A DNA stretch of 64,000 nucleotides from Citrus sinensis (taxonomy: Eukaryota; Streptophyta; Magnoliopsida; Sapindales; Rutaceae). The notes beneath the pieces were generated by a model, which saw nothing but the letters and a program-made list of their open reading frames with translations, was not told where the DNA came from and did no database searches. Shown piece after piece: positions 35,374-49,000 of this stretch (positions are counted from its first letter, which is position 1; each line of letters starts with the position of its first letter). Made by a program: the position numbers and the translations under genes. Location of the stretch: the NCBI RefSeq assembly GCF_022201045.2, contig NC_068560.1, forward strand, positions 33,195,001-33,259,000. The letters run 5' to 3'.

Positions 35374-38087
35374 TAGGCTTGGTAATGGGTCGGGTCAGGT
35401 TAGTACTGGGCCATGTCAAGCCCTAGCCTAACTCTATGACTAAAGCGAAGGGCCCTATCCCTTAAAAAGCCCGACTGTTATTAGGTTAGGATTGATCTAA
35501 GCTTGGCCCTTTTTTTATAGTTTTTTTAGAATATGACTCCTATTCTTCATTAATGATATTGTATTATTATTGTTCCATTTTTATGTTGATTTTGATTGTA
35601 AGATATTTAATAAAATATTTTTTACTCAACTTTAACAATAATACGACGTGTAACAATCCAACCAAATTAACAGATTAATCAAACTAACAATAACTAAATA
35701 AATTAAATATAAAAAACTAAACTAATACAAAATATGGACAAATATATTAACGTGAAGGGATGGCTGCAACACTCGAGAGCCCCCACTTAATTTGGGGCGA
35801 GTGTGAGCCCTTGAAACACTTTAAAATCCATTTTGGGGGATGAGCACAAGATCCAATTTTTTTTTGGGTTTGGGGATTTGGTCGAACCCCCAAACTTGAC
35901 CCGAAAATAAATATAAAAAAATTAAATAAAGGAGAAATTTTTTACCTTGATAGACCATTTTCTTCATATATGTATTTATTATTTCATGTGTGGTGATTGC
36001 ATATTACTTATTCTATATCTTAAAAATATATAATCCTTTCTTTAATTAATTGCCGATACCAGGCTATGTAAATCGAGATAAGTATTATATATATTTGTGG
36101 AACTTAAAGGACTCGACATTTGCTTCAATGATCACTAGGTCGGAAAGCTCTGGTTTAACTTGCAAGAGCCCAACAGCACAACTGTTATTGTTATTGGTTT
36201 ATGCATGTGAAAAAAAAAAAAAAGAGATATCGTGAATGTTTTGACTTTCAAAAAACTAGTGGAGAAATTGTGTAATTTTTTAAAACAATTAAGTTTTAGG
36301 TACTCTCAAGTAGGGATGGCAAAAATTTCTACGGGGACGGGTACCCTCGGGGATTTTTTCCATTCGGAGAGGGTATGAGGATAATTTCATACCCAATTTC
36401 TTATTCGGGGAAGAGATGATAGAATTTTTTTATCCAATTTCTTATTCGGGGAGGGGACGGGGATGAGGTGGAATCCCCATCCCCTACCCATTTCCCCATT
36501 TTAATTTTACTCTTTTAAAATTACTAGTAAATAAATTATAAAATTTGAATTATAAAATTATAAAAATTGGTAAAAATAACAAATATCAAAATATTTATAT
36601 TATTAAACATTTAGGCCTAATTAACTAATTAAAGTCCTAAATTTTTATTTAGGACATTAAAAAGACCGGATAGATTCTATTAGCCCAAAAATTTTGTTTT
36701 AATTTTAATATTCATTAAATATTTTAAACTTAAATATATTTTTTATTTATTTTTAGATGTTATAATTGCCCACAGCGAATCACAATTTTAATATCTAATC
36801 TAATTTATAAAAAAGTTTGTATGTAAAGGGAATAGTCCACATTTATAAAGTGCCCACGCCACCATTGAAAAAATTAATTTTGAATCTAAATTCGATTTTA
36901 TTTGTAACAATTTTGTATTAGACTATTAATTTATTTATGATAGTTTGTAAAAGAAGTTTGTATCCCTTGCATGTTGCGTTACTTACTAATTAATGTATGT
37001 GACTTTTGTAATGGATATTAATGTAAGATATTTTTTAAACTTTACTTTTATTTGAATTTTTTATTTTAATATAATTAACTCAAATAAAAAAAAATTATTA
37101 GTTATTCGGGGATCGGGGACCCTCGGGGATCCCCTATTATTATTCGGGGAGGGGATGGTGATTCTCTTAAGTAATTCTGAAGGGGATGAGGACATACGCA
37201 AAACATCGGGAATTGGTACGGGGAGATTGGTCCCCTCCCCTCCCCTCCCCATTGCCGTCCATACTCTCAGGTGTACCCGTGTAACCGATATTTTAGTATG
37301 AAGTCTTTTCAAGTTTTAACAGTTTTCAGCCACACATTGCACTGTTAGAACCAAAAGTTGCAAACAAAATTTAATTGAGATAATGAGTCTGCTATGTTAT
37401 GGTGTGGCATTGAATTCTTGTATGTATACTTCTCAACATCATCAGAATACTCGTACGAAGAATCCTATAACATTCGTCAATGATGATGGTTCCTGAGAAG
37501 CTACTATAAGTTTGTGTTGAAGGCTTAGTATAAGTTTGATCTTACTGATAAATTTGGAATAAGCATGTTTGATATTTAATTCTTTTGGTTATTTGGAGGT
37601 TGTTAAAATTTGAACATTTGTAATTTTATTTCAAATATGTATATTCAATTTTTTTGAAAGGAGCCAAATATTCATTATTATTATTATTATTTAAAATAAA
37701 TAGGGTTCCAATCCCTGCCTAATATGGGCATTTTGGAGGACATTCTCGAGTAACCCCAATTAAATTTTTTTGGGTATGGGGCGGGGTCGGGGATTGCTTC
37801 CAGTTCGGATTCAAGTTCGTGTATCATGATCCCTGCTCGAAACCCGCCCTATTGCCATCATTACTAAGGCGTAGTTGTGATCAAGTATGTGCATTTTAGT
37901 AATTTTCAAAAGTTATATTTTTTATTTTTAAAATTTAATTTAAGAGTTAAGAGCCGGTTAGAACTTTTTAGTAAGACCTTAATCTTGACTTGAATACAAT
38001 CAGGCTATCAAGCTCGACCCTTAACCCTTAAAATTCGAGTCAGGTCAATCAGATTATGGGTCAGGTCGGGTATGTTTGCCATGCCTA
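35374..38087. mobile_element. Possible large hAT-like element or repeat nest
   Basis: The left end TAGGCTTGGTAATGGGTCGG and the inverted right end TAGGCATGGCAAACATACCC share a hAT-like terminal pattern (about 10 of the first 12 positions). GGGTCGGGTCAGG-type subterminal motifs occur at both. The interval encloses the better-defined hAT MITE at 36311-37263 and another hAT-like end near 37850-37868. No clear 8-bp duplication flanks the outer ends and no transposase frame is visible, so the outer boundaries are uncertain. Confidence 0.25.
36311..37263. mobile_element. hAT-like MITE with 8-bp target duplication
   Basis: The left end TAGGGATGGCAAAAA and the inverted right end TATGGACGGCAATGG agree at 10 of the first 12 positions. 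The flanks are CTCTCAAG (36303-36310) and CTCTCAGG (37264-37271), an 8-bp duplication with one difference, as expected for the hAT superfamily. Both subterminal regions are rich in TTCGGGGAGGGGA-type motifs, while the centre is A/T-rich and non-coding. At 953 bp with no transposase it is non-autonomous. Confidence 0.8.
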
Positions 38088-38099
38088 GTATCAAACCCA

Positions 38100-39041
38100 C
38101 CCTAAAAAGAATTCAAGAGGATTGTAAAGAGGGTGTGAAACTGTCACTACTCGAATTCCATAAACAATTGACTCAGAAATATTTGGACTAGGATAAGTCC
38201 AAACTCTGTGACCAGCTCTGAACAACACTGTAAAGACTAACATGTTTAGACTTGATGTTTCAATTGGAATTGTCCTCTCGACAATGTATGGCTCGAGAAT
38301 TCTTGGAAGCTTGAGGAGATGCTAGTAAACATTTGTGAACATACTCTCACTTGTAGCACATTGGTAAGTAAATAAAGAGTGGTGTAAAATAAAAGAAAAA
38401 CATGGGATTTTAATACATTATAATAATAAAAAATAAGATTTTAATTTTTTGTCTTTTAGTGTGTGTGTGTATTATCTAGGTAATTTTAAAAATTCCAACG
38501 TTAGCATTTGGGGATGATTTTATAAATAAAATCGTTTTAGGGTGAAAATGGAATTAAAGAAACATATTGATAATGACAAATGGATACAGCCATAATTAGA
38601 GATACGTATGCAGTCCAGTAGCGAAATAAATTTGGACTCTTCCTTGAAGTTGACGATCTTCTTTCTCTACTATTTTCTGTAAATCGGATTTTTCGTTTCC
38701 TTTTATTTATTTATTAACATGCATATTCAAGTCCACCTCCAAACACCTCTCTGACTATTCTCCTTCTCCAAAGAAATTAAGCCAATGCCATACCAAAATC
38801 AAAAGCAGTAATCAATACCGATCCCGATAATCTCAGATTCTTTTCCTTTTTCACGTATTTATAATCTATTACGTGCACTGCCTTTGATAAAATGCTATAA
38901 TTAGTTATCAATATCATCACAACCCAGTTTCGTTTTCACACTTCGAAAATAAATCACTGTAGCTGCATATATACAAATATATATAGAAGAATAGAACCGA
39001 GTTGAGGTTTTCATTTTTCTCTTTAGTAAGAGAATATACAT
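38100..39041 (+). promoter_or_regulatory. Upstream region of beta-galactosidase gene A
   Basis: Non-coding DNA before the start codon. A TATATATA-rich stretch near 38966-38985 could serve as the TATA box, which would leave a short 5'UTR of a few tens of bases. No other regulatory motif stands out. Confidence 0.4.
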
Positions 39042-42000
39042 ATGGGTCAGTACCAGTTGTTGTGCTTGTTTGGTTTGTTATTGACAACAATCGGCGGCTC
39101 TGATGGCGGCGGCGGCGGCAACAACGTAACATATGACGGCAGATCTTTAATCATCAACGGCCATCGTAAAATTCTCTTCTCCGGCTCTATTCATTATCCT
39201 CGCAGCACTCCTCAGGTATTTATTTTCCAACAAATATTTTCACGTTCAAATTAAAGTCAAGAAAATTAATCAGTTGGTGCACCGCTTTGTTCGACTTTGA
39301 TGACTAGCTACCAATTATAATATTAATTGCCCCCATTTTTTTAATTTCTTTTCTTGTTTCTTACTCCACACGTAAACCAAGATTTGCCTAACAACCTTTT
39401 GGTCATAAGTCATGTTTGTTTTGCTATGCTACATGCATTTTGGCTTTTCTCAATAAAGTTATATGTACGTATAAAGCAGTTTTACCAGAGAAAGAATAAA
39501 AAAAAGAACTCAATGTATATTGAAAAACGTTTAAAATCATCATTTGATGACTTTGTGGCTGTAACTTAAACGCACTAGAACGTTTTTGACTTTCGTCTGT
39601 CAATATTTATTGAGACAAAAATGCAAGACAGACTCAACTTTTACCAATTTCGTTTCCGTTGGCATTTAGCGAACATGTACATTATCATTCTGCACAAAAA
39701 TGAAAACGACTATGTTTTCATACTCTTTTTCAGATGTGGCCACGGTTAATAGCCAAAGCTAAAGAAGGAGGATTAGACGTGGTACAAACCTTAGTTTTCT
39801 GGAACCTCCATGAGCCACAACCAGGACAGGTTAAATATCAATCAACCCATAACTCCTTATTTTTCTCCGTAATGTAAATGCAATTAATTAAAAGTAATTT
39901 GCTAGTCCATGTTATTGGATTGCAGTTTGATTTTAGCGGAAGACGCGATTTGGTAAGGTTCATCAAGGAAGTTCAAGCTCAGGGCTTGTATGTTTGCCTC
40001 AGAATTGGACCCTTCATCGAGGGTGAATGGGGTTACGGGTATATGTCTGAACTTTTCGTAGCCCGTCGTGAATAGTGTTGAAACTGTAGACTAATCCAAC
40101 AGTGCTACATATGGGCTACTTTGACTACTGAATCATTATTCATATGTAGTATCACAAATTTGAACTTAATGGAGTATAATAATGGTGCAGGGGTCTTCCG
40201 TTTTGGTTGCACGATGTTCCAGGAATTGTCTTTAGATCCGATAACGAACCATTTAAGGTAATGTCAACGTTCGTTTCTCCCGTCTTCTTTAGTTGCAATG
40301 AATGAACCTGCTACCTGAATACTTTTTCTGGCTCATTTGTTATTATTTGATGGCAGTTTCATATGAAAAGATACGCAACAATGATAGTAAACATGATGAA
40401 AGCAGCGCGCTTATATGCTTCACAAGGAGGGCCAATTATACTATCTCAGGTTCAATTTCATAAACATTTACGTATGAGCTTGTGAATTGTTCTATGAATT
40501 CATGCACATATCGATCTTTCAAATTGTAATTAAGAGTTGTTAAACATGTAGATTGAGAATGAATATGGAATGGTAGAACATTCATTTCTTGAGAAAGGAC
40601 CCCCATATGTTCGTTGGGCAGCAAAATTGGCTGTGGATCTTCAAACGGGTGTGCCATGGGTGATGTGTAAGCAAGACGATGCTCCTGATCCTGTGGTTAG
40701 TCAATCTCTTCCTTTAGACTGCATATCGGCCGACAGATAAATTTTTAGACAATTCTTGTATTTGATTCTACAATTCAATTGATGCTTTGGCAGATCAATG
40801 CATGTAACGGCAGGCAGTGTGGAGAAACATTTGCAGGACCTAATTCACCAGATAAGCCAGCTATTTGGACTGAGAACTGGACAAGTTTGTATGTATTAAT
40901 TGCTGGACAATTTTATTGGTCCCTACTGTACCTAATTGACGCCTCTGTTACTTTGTGAAGCTATCAAGTATATGGTGATGAAGCAAGAATAAGATCAGCT
41001 GAAGATATAGCATATCATGTTGCACTTTTCATCGCGAAAATGAAAGGAAGCTATGTGAATTACTACATGGTATGATAATTAATCTCCTCTTCATCCATTT
41101 TTAATTATCACCGTATTTGTATGTCCTGACAATTCTTTTATATAGTATCATGGAGGAACAAATTTTGGAAGAACAGCATCTGCATATGTTCTCACAGGTT
41201 ATTATGATCAAGCTCCTCTCGATGAGTATGGTATGTGTCACTCCTTTTTTTTGATTAATAACATAATTGCGGAACTAATTTCCAAAATAAAAATCTTAAT
41301 TATTCAGTTGGATTTATTCAGGTCTCCTTAGGCAACCAAAATGGGGTCATCTTAAGGAGCTACATTCTGCAGTAAAACTATGCTTAAAGCCTATGCTCTC
41401 TGGAGTACTTGTCTCCATGAACTTCAGTACACTACAAGAAGTAATGAAGCACCCGAAAAGGAACTCATAAATATGTTATTTTCTTAATTTCCTGGTGACG
41501 AATTCATTATTTTGATTTGCTCATAGGCGTTTATCTTCCAAGGAAGCTCAGAATGTGCTGCTTTTCTTGTGAACAAAGACAAGAGAAACAATGCAACAGT
41601 TTATTTTTCAAATTTGATGTATGAATTGCCTCCATTGTCAATCAGCATCCTACCGGATTGCAAAACTGTAGCCTTCAACACTGCAAAGGTATCATATATT
41701 CATATTATTGGAAAGTTAATGAAACTTATGTCTGAGTTGACCTGCTAAGTTTCGACAGGTGAGCACACAATATGGTACAAGATCGATGGAACAAAGACAA
41801 AAGTTAGATTCAGTTGAACAATGGGAGGAATATAAAGAAGCAATCCCCACTTATGATGAAACTTCATTAAGAGCAAACTTCTTGTTAGAGCAAATGAATA
41901 CAACAAAGGATGCTTCCGATTACCTTTGGTACAATTTCAGGTAAACCAAAAGTAAAATATTTATGTAATTTACAAAAAAAAATAACTCTACTCGTTGCAT

Positions 42001-43886
42001 TCGTTAAATTGCAGATTTAAGCATGATCCCTCTGACTCTGAATCAGTACTAAAGGTTTCTTCCCTTGGACATGTTTTGCATGCATTCATCAATGGAGAAT
42101 TTGTCGGTAAGTTCTTTTTTTCAATCTTAAATTTATAGATGGAAAATTTGAATTGGTTTTGGTGTTCCTTAGGATCCGCACATGGAAAACACTCTGATAA
42201 AAGCTTTACTCTGGAGAAAATGGTTCATTTAATTAATGGGACAAATAATGTTTCGTTACTCAGCGTAATGGTTGGACTGCCGGTACGTACTTCTCAGTAC
42301 TAACTTGTTCAGTTTGTTTAGCAAACGATTGACGAATTTCATTGGTTTATTAGTATGAATTATGTGATCATTGTGATTTTAAGTTAATTTACTTTCGACT
42401 AAATAAGGATTCAGGAGCTTATCTTGAGAGAAGGGTTGCCGGATTACGAAATGTGAGCATTCAAGGTGCAAAGGAGCTCAAAGATTTCAGCAGTTTTTCT
42501 TGGGGATATCAGGTTATTGTTTTGACATTTTGATAATCAAATGTGATCAAAATTTTATAAATTGCACAATAAGTTGCTTCTGTCTTTTTTCTCAAGAGCA
42601 TTTCCAGCAGAAGAGTAGCACTTACTGAGAATCCATCTCCAAGTGTTTTTTTTTTTTTTTTCATAAATTCCTTTCTTCATTCTATTTACCATTGACGATA
42701 TTCTTATATTTTACTGAACAATGAATTCATTTCCCAAAAGGTTGGATTATTAGGTGAGAAATTACAAATTTTCACAGATTACGGATCAAGAATAGTTCCA
42801 TGGAGTAGGTATGGAAGCTCTACTCATCAACCTTTAACTTGGTACAAGGTATAGAAATTCAATTACACTGATTAATTTCGCTGATTTAGGTTTAGATCAA
42901 ATGCTAATACGGTTAATAAACACTAACCTGCTGGTTTATGCAAATTTGCAGACCGTATTTGATGCACCCACAGGAAGTGATCCCGTTGCAATAAATCTTA
43001 TTCCTATGGGAAAAGGTGAAGCTTGGGTTAACGGTCAGAGCATTGGCCGATACTGGGTATCATTTCTTACCCCACAAGGCACTCCTTCTCAATCATGGTA
43101 ACTAATCTATGAGAAATATGTACATAAGCAATATTGTCATGTGGCTTTGTCTGATTCATTAACGGCGTTAACATACCTTACATTTTGTGATTTTCAATTA
43201 TCGTTTTAGGTATCATATACCCCGATCATTCCTTAAACCTACTGGGAACCTCCTAGTTCTGCTAGAAGAAGAAAATGGATACCCTCCAGGGATATCAATA
43301 GACACTGTATCAGTCACAAAAATATGTGGTCATGTCTCCGATTCGCATCTGCCGCCGGTGATTTCATGGAGGAGTCAAAACCAGCGGACCCTGAAGACCC
43401 ATAAGAAGATCCCTGGAAGAAGGCCTAAAGTTCAGATTCGTTGCCCTTCAGGAAGGAAGATTTCCACGATTTTATTTGCAAGCTATGGAAACCCTAATGG
43501 TAATTGTGATAATTATGCCATCGGAAGTTGCCACTCATCTAATTCTAGAGCCGTTGTAGAGAAGGTGAGATTCCTTCCTTTCCATTTTTATTTTTTAATT
43601 TTTTTTATGCTTATTGCCTGCAAGTTCTAAAATATGACTTGAGGCTAGACCAAGCTGTTTAAAATATAGCGAAATACTGCAATTTACTGTCAAATTTGTA
43701 ATTTAAAATATGCATATGGTTGTGTTACTTTTAAATTTTTATACTGATATTTTCAGATTTAATATAATTTTTCAGGCTTGTTTAGGGAAGAGATCATGTA
43801 CGGTCCCAGTTTGGACCGAGAAATTTTATGGCGATCCATGTCCAGGAATCCCTAAAGCTTTGTTGGTCGATGCACAATGCACATGA
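39042..43886 (+). CDS. Beta-galactosidase (GH35), BGAL6/BGAL16 type, intact copy A
   Basis: Nineteen exons: 39042..39215, 39734..39829, 39926..40038, 40191..40257, 40357..40449, 40552..40695, 40794..40888, 40961..41069, 41146..41230, 41322..41440, 41527..41688, 41759..41940, 42015..42106, 42173..42282, 42408..42512, 42741..42848, 42952..43097, 43210..43564 and 43776..43886. They give 2466 nt for 821 residues, all with GT-AG sites and matching phases. Residues 1 to about 20 are a hydrophobic signal peptide. The GH35 domain has the active-site motif [13 protein letters not shown] (about 174-186) and the nucleophile motif WTENW (Glu about 256). The middle part is beta-rich ([14 protein letters not shown]) and the C-terminus is a Cys-rich SUEL-type lectin domain. 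Such apoplastic enzymes trim beta-galactose from pectin and arabinogalactan side chains. Resemblance is to BGAL6 (MUM2) and BGAL16; which one is not settled. Confidence 0.95.
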
Positions 43887-45896
43887 GAAGTAATTCCGTA
43901 TATACCCCAGTTGCTTTCAGAATTCAACAAGTTAATTTAAATTTAATCAAATATATACAAAATCTTACTATTTTGTATGGATTTTGATATATATATATAG
44001 GATCTTCGATTTCTATTAATGAATAATTTATTCAAGTCCCTTCATTGCGACAAGTTAAGCAAATCAGCGTCACCCATGAGTTGATATTTTAAAGCAGAAG
44101 CAAATGTTCGATTTCTCTGCTTAACATTCTTGCTGCTAAAACAAGCAGGTTTTATGGCGTGTTTCAAGATCTTGTCAGACAAAGCAATACAAAATTAGGG
44201 GAAAAAAATTACAGGATAATAAGAAGTCACACTCTCAAACAAAGATATTCAATACTTTGTGTCTCATATATATGATAAAATTGAAATCAAATTCAAACTT
44301 AGGGTCGAAATCTTTAAGTTAATTTACAGCTCGCTCATATTTATTAATAATGTAATCGAGCTGCTTATGATAAATAGCTCATTTTTCTGTTAAAAATGGA
44401 AAGTCAAAACCTCCCTAATTTGGTGCCTCAGTTAATAGGAATGGTGATTTTCAACTTTATAAGTTTTTCATAATACCTTCCCACTCCATGATGTCAAAGA
44501 ATTAGAAAAGAAAAAAAATGATAGGTTTATGATCCGAATGAATCTTTTACTAAAAGTTTTAGCATTAGAAGATAATACGATATAGGGAAAAAAAAAAAAG
44601 AAGAAAAAGCCATTGATCTCCCTTTCAGAAAATAAAGAATTGCACGATTTTTTTAATTTTTATTTTGTAACAGAAGCAAGCACATCAACAAATTAAGGTG
44701 GTTTGTCTTCAACATGTTTTTGGTGGGTTAGCAACAAAGCAATAACGCGTCATGCTAGCTTTGCATTAAAGCAACCTATATATTCTATTTATTGGTAGGT
44801 TTTTGAGCAACATATAAATTTATATGTAGCTTTGGTATGTTTGCATAATTTTGTTTTATATAACTCAGTACTCTTTGTCTGTTGACATTTTTTTTTTTTT
44901 TCATGTAACCACTATTAATATGATAGATTTTCCCTCCTTCACTTTCAGTGAATTAATTAGTATGATAGATAATTATTAACATAAATAAATAAATATACGT
45001 GAGAATTTGTTATTGATCATTGTGTAAAAGACGTGGTACTGGCTAGTACAAAGGAGGTACTAGTCTAGCTAACTATGACTTTCTCAATCAATCTAATGTG
45101 CTGATTAATGCATCAATTTATACTAACGTATACAAAATGGATTAGGATTTTCTCACGATCTGATCTCTTTTTGAGCAAAAATACATGTGAGTGATTGGTA
45201 GTTAATAAATAAAGAAAATGAAGAAGTTAAATCATACTCATACACTATCACTTAAAGACACGTGTCACAAGATCATTAAAAGTTCATGAGAATTCAGATT
45301 CGGAGAGAATCTTTATCCATACAAATTTCTATGCGAAACTTGAATTGGTAACATACTTTTGAAATCATTTAAAGAAAGATAATTAATATGCATGCAATAA
45401 AGGTAAAAAATCTTCATTTTATGGATAATAGCATTTAACACATATAAAGTGGTTTAAACTTACTCTCCCTGACTCTTTCTACATAAAGCCATGCATTATG
45501 TGTTTGACATCTATCATCAGCATCTGCTCATCTCAATTAGTCAATAGAGGCGAGAAGTAAAAAAAAAAAAAAAAAAAAAAATACAGTCTATATCCTTGGT
45601 GTAGATGTTTGTAATTTGAAAATATACATATTTTCACTCTAATGTAGATGTTCTTATCCATTAATGGTAACTTGCTTAAAGCTGAAAACTGTATTTTACA
45701 AAATGCGGGTATAACCGAGTGGGAAAAATTTTATATAGATTCCCTAGAATATTACCAAACTGCCCATGTTTCTGAAAGCTTTTGACTGCCGTTACAGAAA
45801 CTTAACTTAGAGAATCCAAAAGAGATACAAATGGAGAGTGAATCAGCGGTGTAGTATATATTTAAATACTAGTTGTTTATTTGCGTCTCTGCATTA

Positions 45897-45933
<37 letters not shown>

Positions 45934-46075
45934 GATATTAATTATACTTCCATTTGTGGAAATTTTCCAGAGAGCGTGAGAGGGTGCAAGTAGTTAACTA
46001 TATATAAAGATTCTCGTTGAAAAGGAAAACTATAGTAGTTGAAGTCTACGTGTTGAAGAACTATTAAGCTCGGAG
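43887..46075 (+). other. Spacer between the two beta-galactosidase copies with TATA box for copy B
   Basis: No gene remains here. Poly-A runs lie near 44589-44600 and 45560-45582, and an uninterrupted TA microsatellite of about 14 units at 45900-45927. TATATATAA at 45999-46007, 69 bp before the ATG of copy B, is a good TATA box, so the copy-B promoter looks preserved. Confidence 0.6.
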
Positions 46076-49000
46076 ATGTTGCGGTTGTTAAGTTGCTACT
46101 GGTGCTTCATATTATTTCTGGCAGTAATTGGCAGCGGCCGTGGACACCGGCATGAACATCATGATGATCGTGATCATCGGAATGTTACTTACGATGGAAG
46201 ATCTTTAATCATCAATGGTCACCGCAAAATTCTCTTCTCCGGCTCCATTCATTATCCTCGTAGCACCCCCCAGGTATTAATTCTATCGCTGCATGCCGTT
46301 TCGTTATGAATGCAAAATAAGCTTTGATACATGGAAATGAGAGTGATGGCCATCTAAGTTGAAAAAGCTGAAAATGAACATAATACTAGCCAGATGATAC
46401 ATAATCATCCAAATCCCGTTGTTTTGGGTAGGTGAAATATCATATTGTTGTTGAGAGAATGATGATTTTGATGCTGTTCAAATATCTCATTTCTGGTATA
46501 TGAATTTATTTTTCTATTTACAGCAGCCAAATTCATTCTAAATGAGCTGATGCTGCTCATCTTCTGCGCATTGAAACGCAATACAAATATGTTATGTAGT
46601 TTAATTGTTTCTTCAAATATTTATCTAGACTCTCTAGCAAGCAGTTGGTATTCTTAGAATTTTGAGTCCTGTTTATGATATATTTTAAAAAGTAATGTTT
46701 CATTTACATGATAAAGAACTCAACATCCATTGTAGAAGCACCCATTACCCCCCCCCCCCCCCCCAAAAAAAAAAAGACACAAAATAATATCATACTCACA
46801 TGTGACATCTCAACAAACTCAAGCTGCCATGAAGATGAAGTAGTTCACAAGTTGTACACAAATCAGCAAAATTTGTTTACGCTGTTGAACATTTAAAACA
46901 CACCACCCTAACAAACCTAATCCGTTTGTTATAATTTTGTTTTTTGTTTTTTCAGATGTGGCCGTCTTTGATAGCCAAAGCAAAAGAAGGAGGCTTAGAC
47001 GTAATCCAGACGTACGTTTTTTGGAACCTCCATGAACCCCAAAAAGGACAGGTGATTTTTTTTTTAATTAATTAATTCAATATTATTTGTCTGTTGCAAT
47101 TGACGATAAAATCGTGCTTAATTTTTTTTTTTGAATTGCAGTATGACTTCAGTGGAAGAAACGACATCATTCGGTTCATTAAAGAAATACAATCCCAAGG
47201 CCTTTACGTTTGCCTCAGGATTGGTCCTTTCATTGAGAGCGAATGGACTTATGGGTAATTTCACCCTTTTTTAAATATCTTTTTTGTGTTCAAAATTTTA
47301 TTTACTCAAAACTTACTTCACCGTATTCACTGGCGAAGCGACCGGGGGGGGGGGGGGACCATAATGAAAACAAACGAAACATATTGAGGCCAAGACTTGA
47401 AAAATAAATCTAAAACTGGGGTCATAATGGAATAAATCTAACTTGTGGGAGGCCAAAGCATTAAAAAAAAATCATATTTTCATAGCTAACAAAATTTGTA
47501 ACGGTGGACATAGTGCAGGGGTCTGCCAATTTGGTTGCATGATGTTGCAGGCATTGTCTTTCGATCTGATAATAAACCCTACAAGGTAATAATTATATAA
47601 TTAACAGTAATACCTGCAAAGATTTGTGACAAAGATAGTAAACATGATGAAATCAGAAAAGCTCTATGCTTCACAAGGAGGTCCAATTATACTATCACAG
47701 GTACTAATTACTGATTAAGTTCCCAGTTAGGAAAAAAAAAATTGTGAAATATTATCTGCCAGTAATTATCATCAAAGTTGTAATTAAAAATCAAAATTGC
47801 ATGCAGATAGAGAACGAGTACCAAACAATAGAACCAGCTTTCCATGAGAAAGGGCCTCCATATGTTCTTTGGGCTGCAAAAATGGCTGTGGATCTTCACA
47901 CTGGTGTGCCCTGGGTTATGTGCAAGCAAGATGATGCTCCTGGTCCTGTGGTTCGTTTATTATTTGGTCTCCTTGACAATTTCTTCAAAATTGATTTTCT
48001 GTGATTTTGGAAGTGCTTTTTCAGATATCAGAAGCACTTTTTTCCAAGACAACATCTGCTTTTCTTTCACATCTTTTTTCTTATGATAAATTATGTATTG
48101 GAGGAGCTCACAACAGATAAATGCATGCAATGGGATGAGATGTGGAGAAACATTCAAAGGACCGAATTCACCTAATAAACCATCAATTTGGACAGAGGAT
48201 TGGACAAGTTTGTATGTTTCTCATATTGCAATTAATTTATTTACTGTTTAATATTTAAGACTCTAGATTCTCTATTTCCATTGTAATTAACCCAACTAAT
48301 TTCCCTTTTGATTTTTCTCTTTGAAGCTATCAAGTATGGGGAGGAAAGCCATACATAAGATCAGCACAAGATATCGCATTTCATGTTGCATTGTTCATTG
48401 CTAAAAATGGAAGCTACGTAAATTATTATATGGTATGATATCCTTCAACTCAATTCATTCTCATCAACCGATCATCATAGCATATTGTTTTTCTTTTTCC
48501 CCCTAATAATTTGATTTCATGCACAGTATCATGGAGGAACTAACTTCGGTAGAACGGCAGCGGCATTTATGATAACAGGTTACTATGATCAAGCTCCTCT
48601 TGATGAGTATGGTATGCATATTTTTCTCAAAATCAATCTTAGAATCACATGATTGTATTAGATGGGTTTTAACCTGCAATTAAAAGTTTTATTTGATAAG
48701 TTCAGGATTAGTTAGGGAACCAAAATGGGGCCACCTTAAAGAATTACATGCTGCAATAAAGTTATGCTCAAGGCCTTTGCTTACTGGAACACAAAATGTT
48801 ATCCCTCTGGGTCAACTACAAGAAGTAAGAATCCTTCAATATGAACTCTCCAAGAATTTTCTTTCATAAATTTTGTATCTTTTAGTAAAATTAAGTTTTT
48901 GGTTTGTTCTTTTCAGGCCTACGTGTTTGAAGAAACTTCAGGAGTATGTGCTGCATTTCTAGTAAATAATGATGAGAGAAAAGCTGTAACAGTTCTCTTT

